This document shows, piece after piece, positions 20,301 to 29,282 of a DNA stretch of 64,000 nt. A program made the translations under genes and the position numbers. The DNA is from Rhodopirellula sp. P2 (GTDB lineage: Bacteria; Planctomycetota; Planctomycetia; Pirellulales; Pirellulaceae): positions 3,639,001-3,703,000 of the forward strand of contig NZ_CP118225.1 in assembly GCF_028768465.1 (NCBI RefSeq). The letters are read 5' to 3'. The notes beneath the pieces were generated by a model that saw nothing but the letters and a program-made list of their open reading frames with translations, had not been told where the DNA came from and ran no database searches. The number at the start of each line of letters is the position of its first letter. Position 1 is the stretch's first letter.

Positions 20301-20489
20301 CGAGTCAACCGAGACGGACGCACCATCGGCGATTACCAACTCGACACGCTTCGCCGGATCAAGGAAGACGTCAAGGAAGTTCCCCGCGGCATGGAATGCG
20401 GTATTCGTCTTCAAGGCTTCAACGACATCAAGCAGGACGATGTTTTGGAAGCTTACAAGATCGAAGAAGTCGCTCGAAAACTCGATTGA
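17388..20489 (+). CDS. infB: Translation initiation factor IF-2
   Basis: 1033 aa, GTG start chosen because the protein opens with the conserved IF2 N-domain ([20 protein letters not shown], 20 residues). Residues about 60-420 are a Pro/Ala/Lys/Arg-rich linker, then a second N-subdomain. The GTPase core has G1 GHVDHGKTS at about 533, G3 DTPGHEAF at about 579 and G4 NKID at about 633, followed by domains II, III and the fMet-tRNA-binding C-domain (GYxVxxGxIxRN-like: [12 protein letters not shown]). Delivers initiator tRNA to the 30S subunit. Neighbours nusA and rbfA are the classic partners. The linker is long compared with E. coli IF-2 (890 aa) and nearly free of aromatic residues. Confidence 0.96.
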   Translation: MPVRIYALAKELNLDSKELVDVVKKAGITGKGSALASLSDEEAQQVRGHLAGSAAKSESKPKVAPPKKDTPTAPVAPVRDLSGTTGRKPSSISVGRPSKPAEAGESPAPMAPIRDGGRPVGKPAPIVRTPKLAPAPEATTPEPPAPDNSPKPEIRLPKTGGVGTGMASPSGRGIGMGAKSDGPSTKPASAPTAKPAAKSDAGERKAPEQPKREAAASASDDDGSSNKGGGLASRIAGRMGNNSSGRVVPNTPGSPLSAVRRDPVAAGGKMRSLDRSRNRPEEAGKPAEAGKSKKREPRIKVNLAQLPSAPAKPIAPVGSSGPAAQKPDIKLTRDVIEGHKQGMKAPLARLEQDEADKKRVKKAGEGTVGVVGRGKRVAEEDEKPKKKGLAGMASARAERQRGGGGRRIIGSDGGDRHHYRRSRPRIRRKGVNTAAPRKEKVQIELPCTVRNFCEGSGLSVADVMRTLMGMGMMVNINADIDFETAELLATEHDLDIELKAAESLEQELITEIEEIEDKPETLIARPPVVTFLGHVDHGKTSLLDHLVGINVVKGEAGGITQHIRAYKIDNNGRPVTFVDTPGHEAFTEMRARGANVTDIAVLVVAADDGIMPQTEEAISHAKAAEVPIVVALNKIDLEGVDANRVMTQLTEHQLTPSEWGGDVEIVRTSATQGIGMEELLETLLTIAELNEYSANPDRSALGVCLESEQQGDRGVVAKMIVQNGTLRVGDILVCGPAHGRVRAMQDTLTGKPILEAGPSTPVSLMGLDTPPGAGDRFHVLKDISQAREIASAREGESSRQSLSGITTKVSFDSFQEMLEGGKLGTSADTVKLNLIIRADARGSLEAIDKELSKFDHPEVQIRVLQRSVGGITLADATLASASDAVILGFNVIPDEKARSLADERGVEIRRYDVIYKLTDDIRALIEGRLKPEERVVELGRALVKQVFSISRIGTIAGCYVAQGSIQRNCRIRVNRDGRTIGDYQLDTLRRIKEDVKEVPRGMECGIRLQGFNDIKQDDVLEAYKIEEVARKLD

Positions 20490-20570
20490 GTGTTCGAATC
20501 GGAAACTGGCAGCACATGGCATCGATGTGCTGTCGGGTTCCAGCATGGAACGAATTCAGTCCACTGATCG

Positions 20571-20599
20571 GAGCGGGCACCATGACCCGCTCGTTTTTT
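20571..20599 (+). terminator. Rho-independent terminator after infB
   Basis: GAGCGGG (20571-20577) pairs with CCCGCTC (20586-20592) across an 8-base loop and is followed by GTTTTTT. It separates infB from rbfA, so rbfA may have its own promoter or depend on read-through. Confidence 0.75.
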
Positions 20600-20642
20600 C
20601 TTTTGATGCGATTGCACGCTCCTCCTTGTTGAAGTTTGTCTT

Positions 20643-21056
20643 TTGTCCAGTCGACGTATGCTCAAAGCTGCCGAAGCGATCCGCGAAGTGGTCGCCAATG
20701 CGATCGTGACCGAGGTCCGCGATCCTCGCGTTCGTGATGTCACGGTGATCGGCGTGGAGGTTTCACCGGACATGCGGGAAGCCAAGGTCAAGGTCAGCGT
20801 GATGGGGGATGAAACGCAGAAGAATCTCTCGTTGCGAGGACTGCAGAATTCCGCTGGATTCCTGCAAAGCAAGATCGCCAACCGGATGGACACCCGCTAC
20901 ACGCCCAAGTTGCGGTTCGAAGTCGACCGAGGTCAAGAACACGCGATGACGGTCAGTGAGATTCTTGCTCGGATTCAGCAAGAAAAGGAAGGCGCGATGG
21001 ATGATCGTGACCAAAATGATTCTGGCGAAGACGCCACTCCCCACTCAAACGATTGA
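20643..21056 (+). CDS. rbfA: 30S ribosome-binding factor RbfA
   Basis: 137 aa from a TTG start at 20643. I chose it over the ATG at 20658 because RbfA proteins begin with a basic R-R-x-L-K-A-A-E-A-I-R-x-V stretch, and here SSRRMLKAAEAIREVV includes it. A KH-like fold follows: VTEVRDPRV, VIGVEVSPDMREAKVKVSV and the C-terminal TPKLRFEVDRGQE, matching the P-x-L-x-F-x-x-D motif. RbfA matures the 16S rRNA 5' end region of the small subunit, particularly in cold. An acidic Asp/Glu-rich tail closes the protein. The next gene begins 13 bases after the stop. Confidence 0.93.
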   Translation: MSSRRMLKAAEAIREVVANAIVTEVRDPRVRDVTVIGVEVSPDMREAKVKVSVMGDETQKNLSLRGLQNSAGFLQSKIANRMDTRYTPKLRFEVDRGQEHAMTVSEILARIQQEKEGAMDDRDQNDSGEDATPHSND

Positions 21057-21069
21057 TTACCGCATTTAG

Positions 21070-22347
21070 ATGTCAGCCACCAACCGCGCGAAACTGATCA
21101 CGAAGCTGCAAGCGGCTTTGAAAAAACACTACGACGTGGCCCCCGCCACCCCGTCGCGTCCGCTTCTCGAACACGCTTTGTACGCCTGCTTGCTCGAAGA
21201 TTGCTCCGCTGACTTGGCAGACGAAGGTCTTGCGAAGTTGGAGCAGGACTATTTCGATTGGAACGAAGTTCGAGTCACCACGGTGACAGAGCTGGCGGGA
21301 GTTCTGTCTAGCCTGCCTGATTCGACCAAAGCCGCTCAACGTTTGAAGTCGATTCTGCAATCGATCTTCGAAGAGTTCTACAGCTTTGATCTTGATCACC
21401 TGAAAAAAGAGAACCTTGGCAAAGCCGTGGCGAAATTCGAAGGCATGTCTTCGATGACCCCCTTCGTGCTCAGCTACATCATCCAGCATGGCCTGGGCGG
21501 GCATTCGATCCCGATCGATTACTCCGCCATGGTGGTGATGTTGGTGACCGGAATCGCCAGCCAAGCGGAAGCCGCTGATGGGCGTGTCCCAGGGCTGGAG
21601 CGGGCTGTGCCGAAAAGCAAGGGAGTGGAGTTCGCTGCTCTGCTTCATCAACCAGCCGTCGACCTGTTGATGGATCCCAAGGACAAAACCGCTCGCACCT
21701 TCCTGGAGTCGATTGCCAAAGGCAGTTCAGCTGAACTGGATGAGTGGTTGAGCACCAAGGAAGCGGCCATCAAACGAGTCAAGGCGCGCAAGAAAGAAGA
21801 GCGTGCCGCGGCCAAGCAAGAAGCAGAGGCGGAAGCAGCGGAAGTTGCCGAAGCCAAGTCGGCCGTCTTGGTCAAACGCAGCGCCAAAAAAGGTAGCCGC
21901 GTGACCAAGCCCACGATGCCGCAAAAATCAGCTGCCGAGCAAGCCGCTGAGTCTCAGGCTCGCTTGGCGGCCGAGGCCAAGAAGGCCGAAGCCAAGGCGG
22001 CCGCGGGATCCAAGTCCACCAAGAAAAAGGCCGCTGCTGAGAAGGCCGACGCAGCCAAGAAGTCGACCAAAACTTCGGCTTCGAAAACGGCTTCGAAGTC
22101 GACGGGGACGTCCAAGTCCGCTTCCAAGAAATCGACCAAAGCACCTGCGGCGAAGAAGACACCTGCCAAGAAGTCAGGCAGCAATGCCAAGTCCAGCAGC
22201 GAAAAAGAGTCGGCTCCCAAGAAGTCGGCGAAGAAGTCATCGAGCACGGCCCCAAAATCCACTTCAGCCGAAGCCGCCGATTCCGCCGGGACGGCCGCTG
22301 GAAAGAAAGCCACCAATCGAAAATTGACAAAGCGGAAACCCCGCTGA
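21070..22347 (+). CDS. Endonuclease III-like N-domain with histone H1-like Lys/Ala/Ser tail
   Basis: 425 aa, apparently co-transcribed with rbfA. Residues about 1-215 form an all-helical region similar in layout to HhH-GPD base-excision glycosylases (SLPDSTKAAQRLKSILQ, then GHSIPIDYSAM where HhH-GPD enzymes have VDTHV). The catalytic Lys/Asp and the iron-sulfur cysteine cluster of true endonuclease III are not apparent, so it may be a DNA-binding derivative. From about residue 235 it changes to a highly basic, low-complexity tail of Lys, Ala, Ser and Thr with many KKS/AKK/SKS repeats, like histone H1 or bacterial Hc1/AlgP tails. Probably DNA-associated; exact role unknown. The tail is the kind of sequence prone to repeat-length change. 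Confidence 0.65.
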   Translation: MSATNRAKLITKLQAALKKHYDVAPATPSRPLLEHALYACLLEDCSADLADEGLAKLEQDYFDWNEVRVTTVTELAGVLSSLPDSTKAAQRLKSILQSIFEEFYSFDLDHLKKENLGKAVAKFEGMSSMTPFVLSYIIQHGLGGHSIPIDYSAMVVMLVTGIASQAEAADGRVPGLERAVPKSKGVEFAALLHQPAVDLLMDPKDKTARTFLESIAKGSSAELDEWLSTKEAAIKRVKARKKEERAAAKQEAEAEAAEVAEAKSAVLVKRSAKKGSRVTKPTMPQKSAAEQAAESQARLAAEAKKAEAKAAAGSKSTKKKAAAEKADAAKKSTKTSASKTASKSTGTSKSASKKSTKAPAAKKTPAKKSGSNAKSSSEKESAPKKSAKKSSSTAPKSTSAEAADSAGTAAGKKATNRKLTKRKPR

Positions 22348-22432
22348 TCTCACCGCGGATCGGTCCGAATCCGGTGGACTCGATCGCATTCCATTGAGCA
22401 ACGATTGAATCCAAAACGGAAGGACAATTCTC

Positions 22433-23173
22433 ATGGCAGGTCACAGTAAATGGGCAAACATTCAGCATCGCAAAGGGCGCGTTGACGCCCAGCGGGGCAA
22501 GATGTGGAGCAAGCTCAGCAAGGCAATCATCGTCTCGGCCAAAATGGGCGGCGGCGATCCAGGGACGAACATCCGATTGCGAAAAGCAATCGATGACGCC
22601 AAAGCGGTCTCCATGCCCAAGGACAACATCGAACGCGCCATCAAGCGCGGGACCGGTGAGCTGGACGGGGATGCGGTCGAAGAAATTCTCTACGAGGGTT
22701 ACGGCCCGGGTGGAGTCGCGGTGATGTGCTTGGCACTGACCGACAATCGCAATCGGACGGCTCCTGAGTTGCGGACGTTGTTTGGGAAGTACGGTGGTGA
22801 ACTCGGCAAAACCGGTTGCGTGTCGTACTTGTTCGAACGCAAAGGCATCTTCGTTTTCGGTGAGGAGGCGGACGAGGAAAAGGTCACCGAACTTGCATTG
22901 GAAAACGGCGCGGACGACGTCGAAGTCGACGACGATGGCAAGATCCAAGTGACCTGCAGTCCCGAAACGTTCAGTGATTTGGAAGTCGCTTTCGATGCAG
23001 CGGGCATGGAAACCGAAGTCAGTGAAGTGACCCAAATCGCGTCGACCAACGTGGACCTGGATGAGAACTCATCCGGCAAGGTGCTGGCATTGCTGGAAAT
23101 GCTGGACGACCACGACGACATCCAAACGGTCAGCACCAACGCGAATTTCCCAGAAGAATCGGTTTCGGAATAG
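22433..23173 (+). CDS. yebC: YebC/PmpR-family regulator or translation factor
   Basis: 246 aa with the unmistakable YebC start MAGHSKWANIQHRKGRVDAQ, then KMWSKLSKAI, NIRLRKAIDDAK and PKDNIERAIKRGTGE, followed by the conserved YEGYGPGGVA and TDNRNRTAPELR. The family is annotated as DNA-binding transcriptional regulators; members have also been reported to act at ribosomes stalled on proline stretches. An AAGGA ribosome-binding site sits 8-10 bases before the ATG. A long repeat-rich spacer follows. Confidence 0.96.
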   Translation: MAGHSKWANIQHRKGRVDAQRGKMWSKLSKAIIVSAKMGGGDPGTNIRLRKAIDDAKAVSMPKDNIERAIKRGTGELDGDAVEEILYEGYGPGGVAVMCLALTDNRNRTAPELRTLFGKYGGELGKTGCVSYLFERKGIFVFGEEADEEKVTELALENGADDVEVDDDGKIQVTCSPETFSDLEVAFDAAGMETEVSEVTQIASTNVDLDENSSGKVLALLEMLDDHDDIQTVSTNANFPEESVSE

Positions 23174-23198
23174 ATTCGCGGGCAAGGTGCGTCGCAAA

Positions 23199-23310
23199 GC
23201 CCTCTGCATTCGGCCGACTCAGAGCGTGCCAGCGAATTAAAAGTAGGCCGGATCAAGCCGCTTCGGCGCCGCTCCGGCAGATGATCGAAGCCGGTCATCG
23301 AAGCCGGCCA
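23199..23310 (+). repeat. 112-bp direct repeat, copy 1
   Basis: Starts GCCCTCTGCATTCGGCCGAC and ends GAAGCCGGCCA. Near-identical to copy 2 at 23869-23980; differences cluster in the middle and at the A/G of the CGAAGCCGG/CGAAACCGG motifs. Contains an internal near-palindrome ATCGAAGCCGGTCATCGAAG. Confidence 0.85.
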
Positions 23311-23382
23311 GGCAGGAGTGTTTCGGAATTGGAGCCGTTTGGCGGAGCGCCGTGACTGCCACGTGCAGCCGGGGCTAACTCT

Positions 23383-23409
23383 GGGCTGTCAAAAGGTTGG
23401 TATTGACAC
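23383..23409 (+). repeat. 27-bp inverted repeat, left arm
   Basis: GGGCTGTCAAAAGGTTGGTA plus TTGACAC; its exact reverse complement is at 23681-23707. The arms enclose 271 bases of GCCCCAACGGGGC-type palindromes. Confidence 0.85.
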
Positions 23410-23680
23410 CGCTTTGGCCTGCGCAGGTTTCGTTCCTCGACTTCGCCCCAACGGGGCAGCCCTATGCCAGCCCAGGGCAACGCCCTGGGTTGTGGCGGGA
23501 CCAAGATTACAAAGCCCCAACGGGGGCGGTCCTAGCGGGTTTTGGGGAGTCTTTCTTAGGGCCGCCCCGTTGGGGCTGGTGTCGGAATCTCCGTAACGAA
23601 ACCCCAGGCGATGCCTGGGGCTATCTTAGAGCTGCCCCGTTGGGGCGTAGGACAGAATAAAAATCAACGTCGCATTTTCC

Positions 23681-23707
23681 GTGTCAATACCAACCTTTTG
23701 ACAGCCC
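23681..23707 (-). repeat. 27-bp inverted repeat, right arm
   Basis: Exact reverse complement of 23383-23409. The pair could be the termini of a small non-coding mobile unit, or simply two copies of a dispersed repeat in opposite orientation. Confidence 0.85.
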
Positions 23708-23868
23708 AGGCTAACTCTGGACTGGCCAATGTTTGGTGTTGTGGCGAGTCTTGTTTTGCGCAAGTTCTGTTCCACGACTTCGCCCCAATGGGGCAGCCCT
23801 GTGACAGCCCAGGGCAACGCCCTGAGTGACCTGCCCCGTTGGGGCGTGGGACAGGAACCAAAGTGAAC

Positions 23869-23980
23869 GCCCTCTGCATTCGGCCGACTCAGAGCGTGCC
23901 AGCGAAGCAGAGGTAGGCCGGATCAAGCCGCTTCGGCGCCGCTCCGGCAGATGATCGAAACCGGTCATCGAAACCGGCCA
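23869..23980 (+). repeat. 112-bp direct repeat, copy 2
   Basis: Second copy of the 23199-23310 unit in the same orientation, 670 bases downstream. Together the two copies bracket the segment that contains the 27-bp inverted repeats. Confidence 0.85.
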
Positions 23981-24234
23981 GAGCCAGGAATTTGGCTCCG
24001 ATTGTTCTTTTTGGCGGAACCTCCCGCGTCGCATGGGTTTGAATGGACGCATGGCGATGCGCTTCGTTGGACGCGGAATGCGTTGCATGTTGAGCGTTCC
24101 GTTTGGCAAGCTCAAATGGGGCTCCTTGACTCGCTGTGGGGCCAGGTTCGCTCGCAGGGGCAAGGTTGGTTGGAGCGATCGGCTCTGGCGAATCGCCCGG
24201 CATCCATGGACTTCCCGTTCTTTCCACGAATTTC

Positions 24235-25791
24235 GTGACGCCCGTGCCCGACATTCCGACTCCTGCCACTGTGCCATCGTCCGGCGACGATTCCAAACGC
24301 TCGGACCAGTCCCCTTCATCCGTTCGAGTGGCCGTCAATCTTGTGGTCTCGGTGATCGTCTTGGGAGGAGCCTTGTATGGTTACACCCTGCTGGGCGAAC
24401 GCAAACGCCCGCAGCGGAGCAAGCCGGCGAAGTCACCGGTCACAATCGTTTCCACGGAAGAGGTCCGATTTCACAGCGGACCCGTGGTGATCGACGTCCA
24501 TGGTGTGGTGGTCCCTCTGAGAGAGCTGCGGTTGGCATCGGAAGTCGCTGGCCGTGTGGTGGAGCTGTCCGAGAACGTGCGGGCGGGACGGAGCGTGACC
24601 GCGGGGGAAGTGCTGATTCGCGTCGACGCGACCGAATACGAATTGGAAGTCAAACGGTTGCAGGCTTTGTCGCAGCAGGAGGCTGCGGAGGAAAACTCGG
24701 TGGAGGTGAGCATCGAGAACACGCTGCAACTTCAAGAGTTGGCAAAGAAACAGCTCGAAATTGCTCGGCAGGAACGCGAGCGAATCAATGCGTTGGTCAC
24801 TCAGCGGGCGGCGTCGGCCTCGGAAGTGGACACCGCACGACGTGCGGAGCTGGCTGCGGATGCGGCGCTGGTCGAACTCGGGAACCGACGCCGGGAACTG
24901 GTGGCGCAGCTGGAACTGTTGACTGAGAAGCGGACGCTCACCAGTGTCTTGTTGGAACGTGCCCGCCTGGATCTCTCACGTTGCGTCATACGATCGCCCA
25001 TTGATGGAAGAGTTGTCTCCTCGGAGGTGGAAGAGCAGTCGTTTCTGCCGACGGGAACGCCCTTCATCACCATCGAGGACACCTCCGCCGTCGAGGTTCG
25101 GGCAAGCCTGACGGCCGATCAAATGTTTTGGATCTGGAACAGTCAGGCGGGCCTGCCAACATTGGATGGGAAGGATCCTGTTGCGGCCGAGCAAGTGGTG
25201 TCGACCGTGGCGGATTTGAACTCGGCCGTTTCAGCGATTGTCTCCAGCGAGTTTGGAAACGAGACCCATCAATGGTCTGCCGTTTTTGAACGACTCGATG
25301 GAGCTGGGATCGACCTGAACACGCGGACTTATCCGTGTTTGTTCCGCGTCGACGCCCCACGGTCTTCCTTGGCAGGAAGCACCAGTCGGCAGTTGACTCG
25401 CGGGATGTTTGTCGACGTTTCGATTCAGACGCAACCGAATCGACTTCTCATGCGGGTCATTGAATCAGCGGTGCGTCCCGGCAATCGACTTTGGCTGAAT
25501 GCTCAAGGCAAACTTCGCATCGTCCCGATCACCGTCGTCAGTCGGGTGGACGGTGACGTCGTGATCCAGATCCAACCGGAACTGGACCACCTTTGTTCAC
25601 TGGCATCGACCAGCATCATCGTTTCGCCGATCAGCGATCCCGTCGACGGGATGCCGGTTGGCAACCAACCGCCCGCGGAGTCCAACGGGCTTGGCGAGGC
25701 ACACGATTCGGCCAAACCAGCTTCTTTGAAAGCGAACAATGCAGTGGTGATTCCTCGTCAACCGACCTCTCAATGGCAGGCTGCCGGATGA
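24235..25791 (+). CDS. RND efflux membrane fusion protein (HlyD/AcrA type)
   Basis: About 518 aa from GTG 24235. An ATG 99 bases upstream is in frame, but its extra residues look non-coding. One membrane anchor at about 28-50 (NLVVSVIVLGGALYGY), then a biotinyl-lipoyl half (VHGVVVPLRELRLASEVAG), a long alpha-helical hairpin coiled coil at about 120-225, the second lipoyl half (IRSPIDGRVVSSEV) and beta-barrel domains. Such proteins join an inner-membrane RND pump to an outer-membrane channel. The stop overlaps the start of the RND pump gene by four bases, so they are translationally coupled. No outer-membrane TolC gene is adjacent. Confidence 0.9.
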   Translation: MTPVPDIPTPATVPSSGDDSKRSDQSPSSVRVAVNLVVSVIVLGGALYGYTLLGERKRPQRSKPAKSPVTIVSTEEVRFHSGPVVIDVHGVVVPLRELRLASEVAGRVVELSENVRAGRSVTAGEVLIRVDATEYELEVKRLQALSQQEAAEENSVEVSIENTLQLQELAKKQLEIARQERERINALVTQRAASASEVDTARRAELAADAALVELGNRRRELVAQLELLTEKRTLTSVLLERARLDLSRCVIRSPIDGRVVSSEVEEQSFLPTGTPFITIEDTSAVEVRASLTADQMFWIWNSQAGLPTLDGKDPVAAEQVVSTVADLNSAVSAIVSSEFGNETHQWSAVFERLDGAGIDLNTRTYPCLFRVDAPRSSLAGSTSRQLTRGMFVDVSIQTQPNRLLMRVIESAVRPGNRLWLNAQGKLRIVPITVVSRVDGDVVIQIQPELDHLCSLASTSIIVSPISDPVDGMPVGNQPPAESNGLGEAHDSAKPASLKANNAVVIPRQPTSQWQAAG

Positions 25792-28700
25792 AATCGCTGA
25801 TTGCCTGGTCGGTCAAAAACTGGCAGGCCATGAATGTCATCATGGTAGGCGTGTTGTTGCTGGGCGTGTTCAGCTTGAGCCAGCTTCGTCGCGATTTTTG
25901 GCCCGACTTTGAACTGTACGTGCTCTCGGTTTCCGTCGAATACCCCGGTGCCAGTCCGGATGAAATCGAAGAGGGGATCCTGGAGAAGATCGAGGAGTCC
26001 ATTCGCACCGTCGATGGTGTGGAGGAGATGACCTCGTTGGCTCGCGAGGGAATGGGCACGGTCACGTTGGAATTGGATCCGGATGCCAATCAAGCGGATG
26101 CGCAGCGAGTTCTGACCGAGGTCACCACGCTGATCGGTCAAATCCCCAGTTTTCCCGAGTTGGCTGAAAAGCCCGACATTCGGATGAACACCAATTTCGT
26201 GACGGCGATTCGAGTCGCGGTCATGGGTCCAACCGTTGCTGAACTTTCCAATCGAGTGGACCGCCAATCGTCCGACTCGCCGGCGGGTGTCGATGACCCG
26301 GACGGCAGCTTTCGGTATGACCAGGAAGAGGCCCAGGCGGAAGCCGCCCTGGCTCTACGACGTGTTGCAGAACAAATTCGCGAGGAGATCTTGGCGTTGC
26401 CGTCGGTTTCCGTTGCCGATTTGGTGGGCACGCCGGACTACCAGATCGACATCGAGATTCCCGAGGACACGCTCCGCAAGTACAACCTCTCGTTGCAAAG
26501 TGTGGCGGAAATCGTACGGGCCAACAACGTGGAACTTCCCGGTGGCACGCTTCGAGGACGATCCCAAGAAGTGCTTCTTCGTGGCAGCGACAAAAGTACC
26601 GTGGGGGCGGGCATCGAAGACATCCCCCTGGTCAGCCAACCCGGTGGTGCGGTGCTGACCGTTGGCGATCTGGGCCGAGTCCGCGATGAGTTTTCGGTCG
26701 AAGGCAGTATCAATGAGGTCAATGGGCACCCTGCGATTCTGGTCTCGATTGAAACAACCAGCGCGGATGACCTGATTGAAGTTGCCGAAGAGGTTCGTCA
26801 ATTCGTTGAAGAAGGAAGCGCTGCACTGCCCAACGGGTACTCGTTGATGGCGATCCGTGATCGATCCACCAGTGTGAAGAACCGGCTCGATCTGCTCAGC
26901 AAGAACGCTTGGATGGGGTTGGTCCTGGTCTTCATTGTGCTCGCCTTGTTTTTGGAAATGAGGTTGGCGTGGTGGGTGATGCTGGGCATTCCCATTTCGT
27001 TGTTGGGGGCCTGCATCTACATGCACTTTGGAGGTCATACCCTGAACATGACCTCGATGTTTGCGTTCCTGATCGCGTTGGGAATCGTGGTCGATGACGC
27101 CATCGTGGTGGGCGAAAACATTTATGTTCATCGCGAAATGGGCAAGAGTTACCACCAAGCTGCCATCGACGGTGCGTACGAGGTGATGCCTTCGGTCATC
27201 ACCGCGATTCTGACCACCGTGATCGCCTTTGCGCCGATCATGTACATGGAAGGTCGAATCAAACGTCTGACGGTCGTGTTGCCGATGTGCGTCGGGGCAA
27301 TGTTGATCATCTCGATGTTCGAAAGTTTGACCATTCTGCCGTCGCACCTGTCTCACAAACGCAGCCGGTTCTTGGATGCGATGAAATACGTGTTGTTTCC
27401 GTTGCGCCCGCTCGGCTGGTTGCTCGAAAAAGCCAACGCAGGGATGTCGGCATTGCTGACACGCTGCATTGATCGACTCTACACGCCCATCCTGCGTTGG
27501 TCGTTGAGGAACCCAGCCATCGTACTGTCCACGCTGGCTGCGCTGTTGATTCTTTCCGTGGGGGTGGTCCGGTCGGGAATGGTGCCGTTCTTGTTGCTTC
27601 CCAAAATCGACTTTGGCTTCATCACGGTGCAAGTGACCTATCCGGATGGCACCCCCGTGGAAATCACCAACGCGGCAACCAAGCGACTCGAAGATGCGAT
27701 TTGGAAAGTCAATCAGCGATCGATTGACGAACAGATGACGGGGGATCCGGGCGGATTTGTTCAGGCGGTGCAGCGAACGGTGGGGTCGTCCGGCGATGAA
27801 GTCGGCAGCAGCGTCGCCGGTCACGTGGGAGGCCTGTTCATCCAGCTCAATGACATCGGTGAACGAACCGTTTCAAGCGATGACATCGTTCGCATGTGGC
27901 GGGAGGAATCCGGGCAGTTCCCCGGGGCCGAAGCGGTGGCATTCGGTGCCACTCCACGAGGCCCGGCGTCGTTGCCCATCGAAATGCGTTTGATGGCAAC
28001 CGGTGAGAACCTGGCGATGTTGGACGATGCAATTGAACGCTGCAAATTCAAGCTGGCTGAGTACCCGTATGTCTCGGACATCGCAACGGACACACGGCAA
28101 GGCAAATGGGAATACCGCATCAAAGTTCGGGACGACGCCAAGGCCATGGGGGTTTCATTGGCGGACGTCGCGGGCACGGTCCGCGCATCGTATTACGGCG
28201 AAGAGGTCATGCGACTGCAGCGGGGACGGCATGAAGTCCCCCTGCGAGTGCGTTATCCGCGTGAGGATCGCAACACGTTGGTCAGCTTCAACGACATTCG
28301 CGTGCGTGGTGCGGATCGGATGGAGCGGCCACTCAATGAAATCGTGGAAGTGGATGTCCAGCGTGGGTACTCCGAAATCAGTCGAGTCAACCAGATGCGA
28401 AGCATTTCGGTGGTCGCCGATGTCGATGAGACCCGTGGCAACGCCTTCAATGTGGTGTCGGACCTCAAAGCGAACTTCGTCCCTGAATTTCGAAAGGAGT
28501 TCCCGGGCGTCCAACTGCAGTGGGGCGGTCAGCAGGAGCAGACGGACGAGACCGTCAACAGTTTGGTGGTGGGGTTCTTCTTTGTTTTGGGGGCGATGTT
28601 CCTGTTGCTGACCATTCAGTTCAATTCCAGCTGGCAGGCGATCTTGATCTTGTCGATCATCCCGTTTGGATTCATCGGCGCCATCTTCGGTCACATTGTG

Positions 28701-29072
28701 ATGGACATTGATCTGACACTCTTCAGCATCTTCGGGATCGTAGCGTTGGCGGGTGTGGTGGTGAACGATTCCATCGTGTTGGTGGACTTCATCAATCGCC
28801 GTGTCGCCGATGGATTGCCGCTGCACGATGCGATCATCGATGGCGGGCGACGCCGATTTCGAGCCGTGTTGCTGACTTCGGTCACCACCTGCGCTGGAAT
28901 GATGCCGATCCTGTTGGAGCGATCCAAGGAGGCGCAAGTGGTCTCGCCGATGGCGACCAGCCTGACGTTTGGACTTGCGCTCAGCACCCTCGTCGTGCTG
29001 ATTCTCGCGCCGGTGATGTACCTGGTGATCGCGAAACTCTCCCCGCCCCCCTCGGAAGTTTCGTCACGCTGA
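25788..29072 (+). CDS. RND-family efflux pump, inner-membrane subunit
   Basis: 1094 aa from ATG 25788 (ATGA overlap with the fusion-protein gene). Architecture matches AcrB/MexB-type pumps: TM1 followed by FWPDFELYVLSVSVEYPGAS, a periplasmic porter domain, a block of TM helices with the proton-relay LGIVVDDAIVVGENI, a second periplasmic half, and the closing TM block with GVVVNDSIVLVDFINRR. Both repeats of the twofold RND fold are complete. It would export small molecules or drugs using proton motive force; substrate cannot be told. No frameshift or truncation. The region after it is the insertion point of an IS3 element. Confidence 0.93.
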   Translation: MKSLIAWSVKNWQAMNVIMVGVLLLGVFSLSQLRRDFWPDFELYVLSVSVEYPGASPDEIEEGILEKIEESIRTVDGVEEMTSLAREGMGTVTLELDPDANQADAQRVLTEVTTLIGQIPSFPELAEKPDIRMNTNFVTAIRVAVMGPTVAELSNRVDRQSSDSPAGVDDPDGSFRYDQEEAQAEAALALRRVAEQIREEILALPSVSVADLVGTPDYQIDIEIPEDTLRKYNLSLQSVAEIVRANNVELPGGTLRGRSQEVLLRGSDKSTVGAGIEDIPLVSQPGGAVLTVGDLGRVRDEFSVEGSINEVNGHPAILVSIETTSADDLIEVAEEVRQFVEEGSAALPNGYSLMAIRDRSTSVKNRLDLLSKNAWMGLVLVFIVLALFLEMRLAWWVMLGIPISLLGACIYMHFGGHTLNMTSMFAFLIALGIVVDDAIVVGENIYVHREMGKSYHQAAIDGAYEVMPSVITAILTTVIAFAPIMYMEGRIKRLTVVLPMCVGAMLIISMFESLTILPSHLSHKRSRFLDAMKYVLFPLRPLGWLLEKANAGMSALLTRCIDRLYTPILRWSLRNPAIVLSTLAALLILSVGVVRSGMVPFLLLPKIDFGFITVQVTYPDGTPVEITNAATKRLEDAIWKVNQRSIDEQMTGDPGGFVQAVQRTVGSSGDEVGSSVAGHVGGLFIQLNDIGERTVSSDDIVRMWREESGQFPGAEAVAFGATPRGPASLPIEMRLMATGENLAMLDDAIERCKFKLAEYPYVSDIATDTRQGKWEYRIKVRDDAKAMGVSLADVAGTVRASYYGEEVMRLQRGRHEVPLRVRYPREDRNTLVSFNDIRVRGADRMERPLNEIVEVDVQRGYSEISRVNQMRSISVVADVDETRGNAFNVVSDLKANFVPEFRKEFPGVQLQWGGQQEQTDETVNSLVVGFFFVLGAMFLLLTIQFNSSWQAILILSIIPFGFIGAIFGHIVMDIDLTLFSIFGIVALAGVVVNDSIVLVDFINRRVADGLPLHDAIIDGGRRRFRAVLLTSVTTCAGMMPILLERSKEAQVVSPMATSLTFGLALSTLVVLILAPVMYLVIAKLSPPPSEVSSR

Positions 29073-29217
29073 AGTGAATTCGAGGGGCCGGTGCCCTCGG
29101 TCTCCGCTCGAGGTCGTGCCGATTTATCGAGGCCGCGTTTGAGCGGGTTTCTGATGTTGCACCTCTCCCGAAACGCAGTTGGGGGAGAGCGACGCCGTTC
29201 AGGCGTACGCGAGGGTG

Positions 29218-29248
29218 TGAGGTGGCCTGGATTTTGGGGGCCACGCGT
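29218..29248 (+). repeat. IS3 left inverted repeat
   Basis: Terminal TGAGGTGGCCTGG..., matched exactly by the reverse complement of 30461-30491. Confidence 0.9.
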
Positions 29249-29282
29249 GTCCTTAAAATGAAAGGAACTCAAGGAACCTCAG

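Larger units (their letters stand above)
23174..24234. repeat. Repeat-filled spacer with direct and inverted copies
   Basis: No convincing gene in about 1.06 kb. It holds a 112-bp direct repeat (23199-23310 and 23869-23980), a perfect 27-bp inverted pair (23383-23409 and 23681-23707), a second direct pair around 23430-23510 and 23770-23850 containing CGACTTCGCCCCAA, and many short GCCCCGTTGGGGC-type palindromes. The short ORFs listed in all frames here are composed of these repeats and lack protein features. Confidence 0.8.

Noticed and set aside
26355-27824. Minus-strand ORF of 489 codons opposite the RND pump
   Set aside because: Shadow of a conserved gene with complete motifs; His/Gln/Arg-rich.
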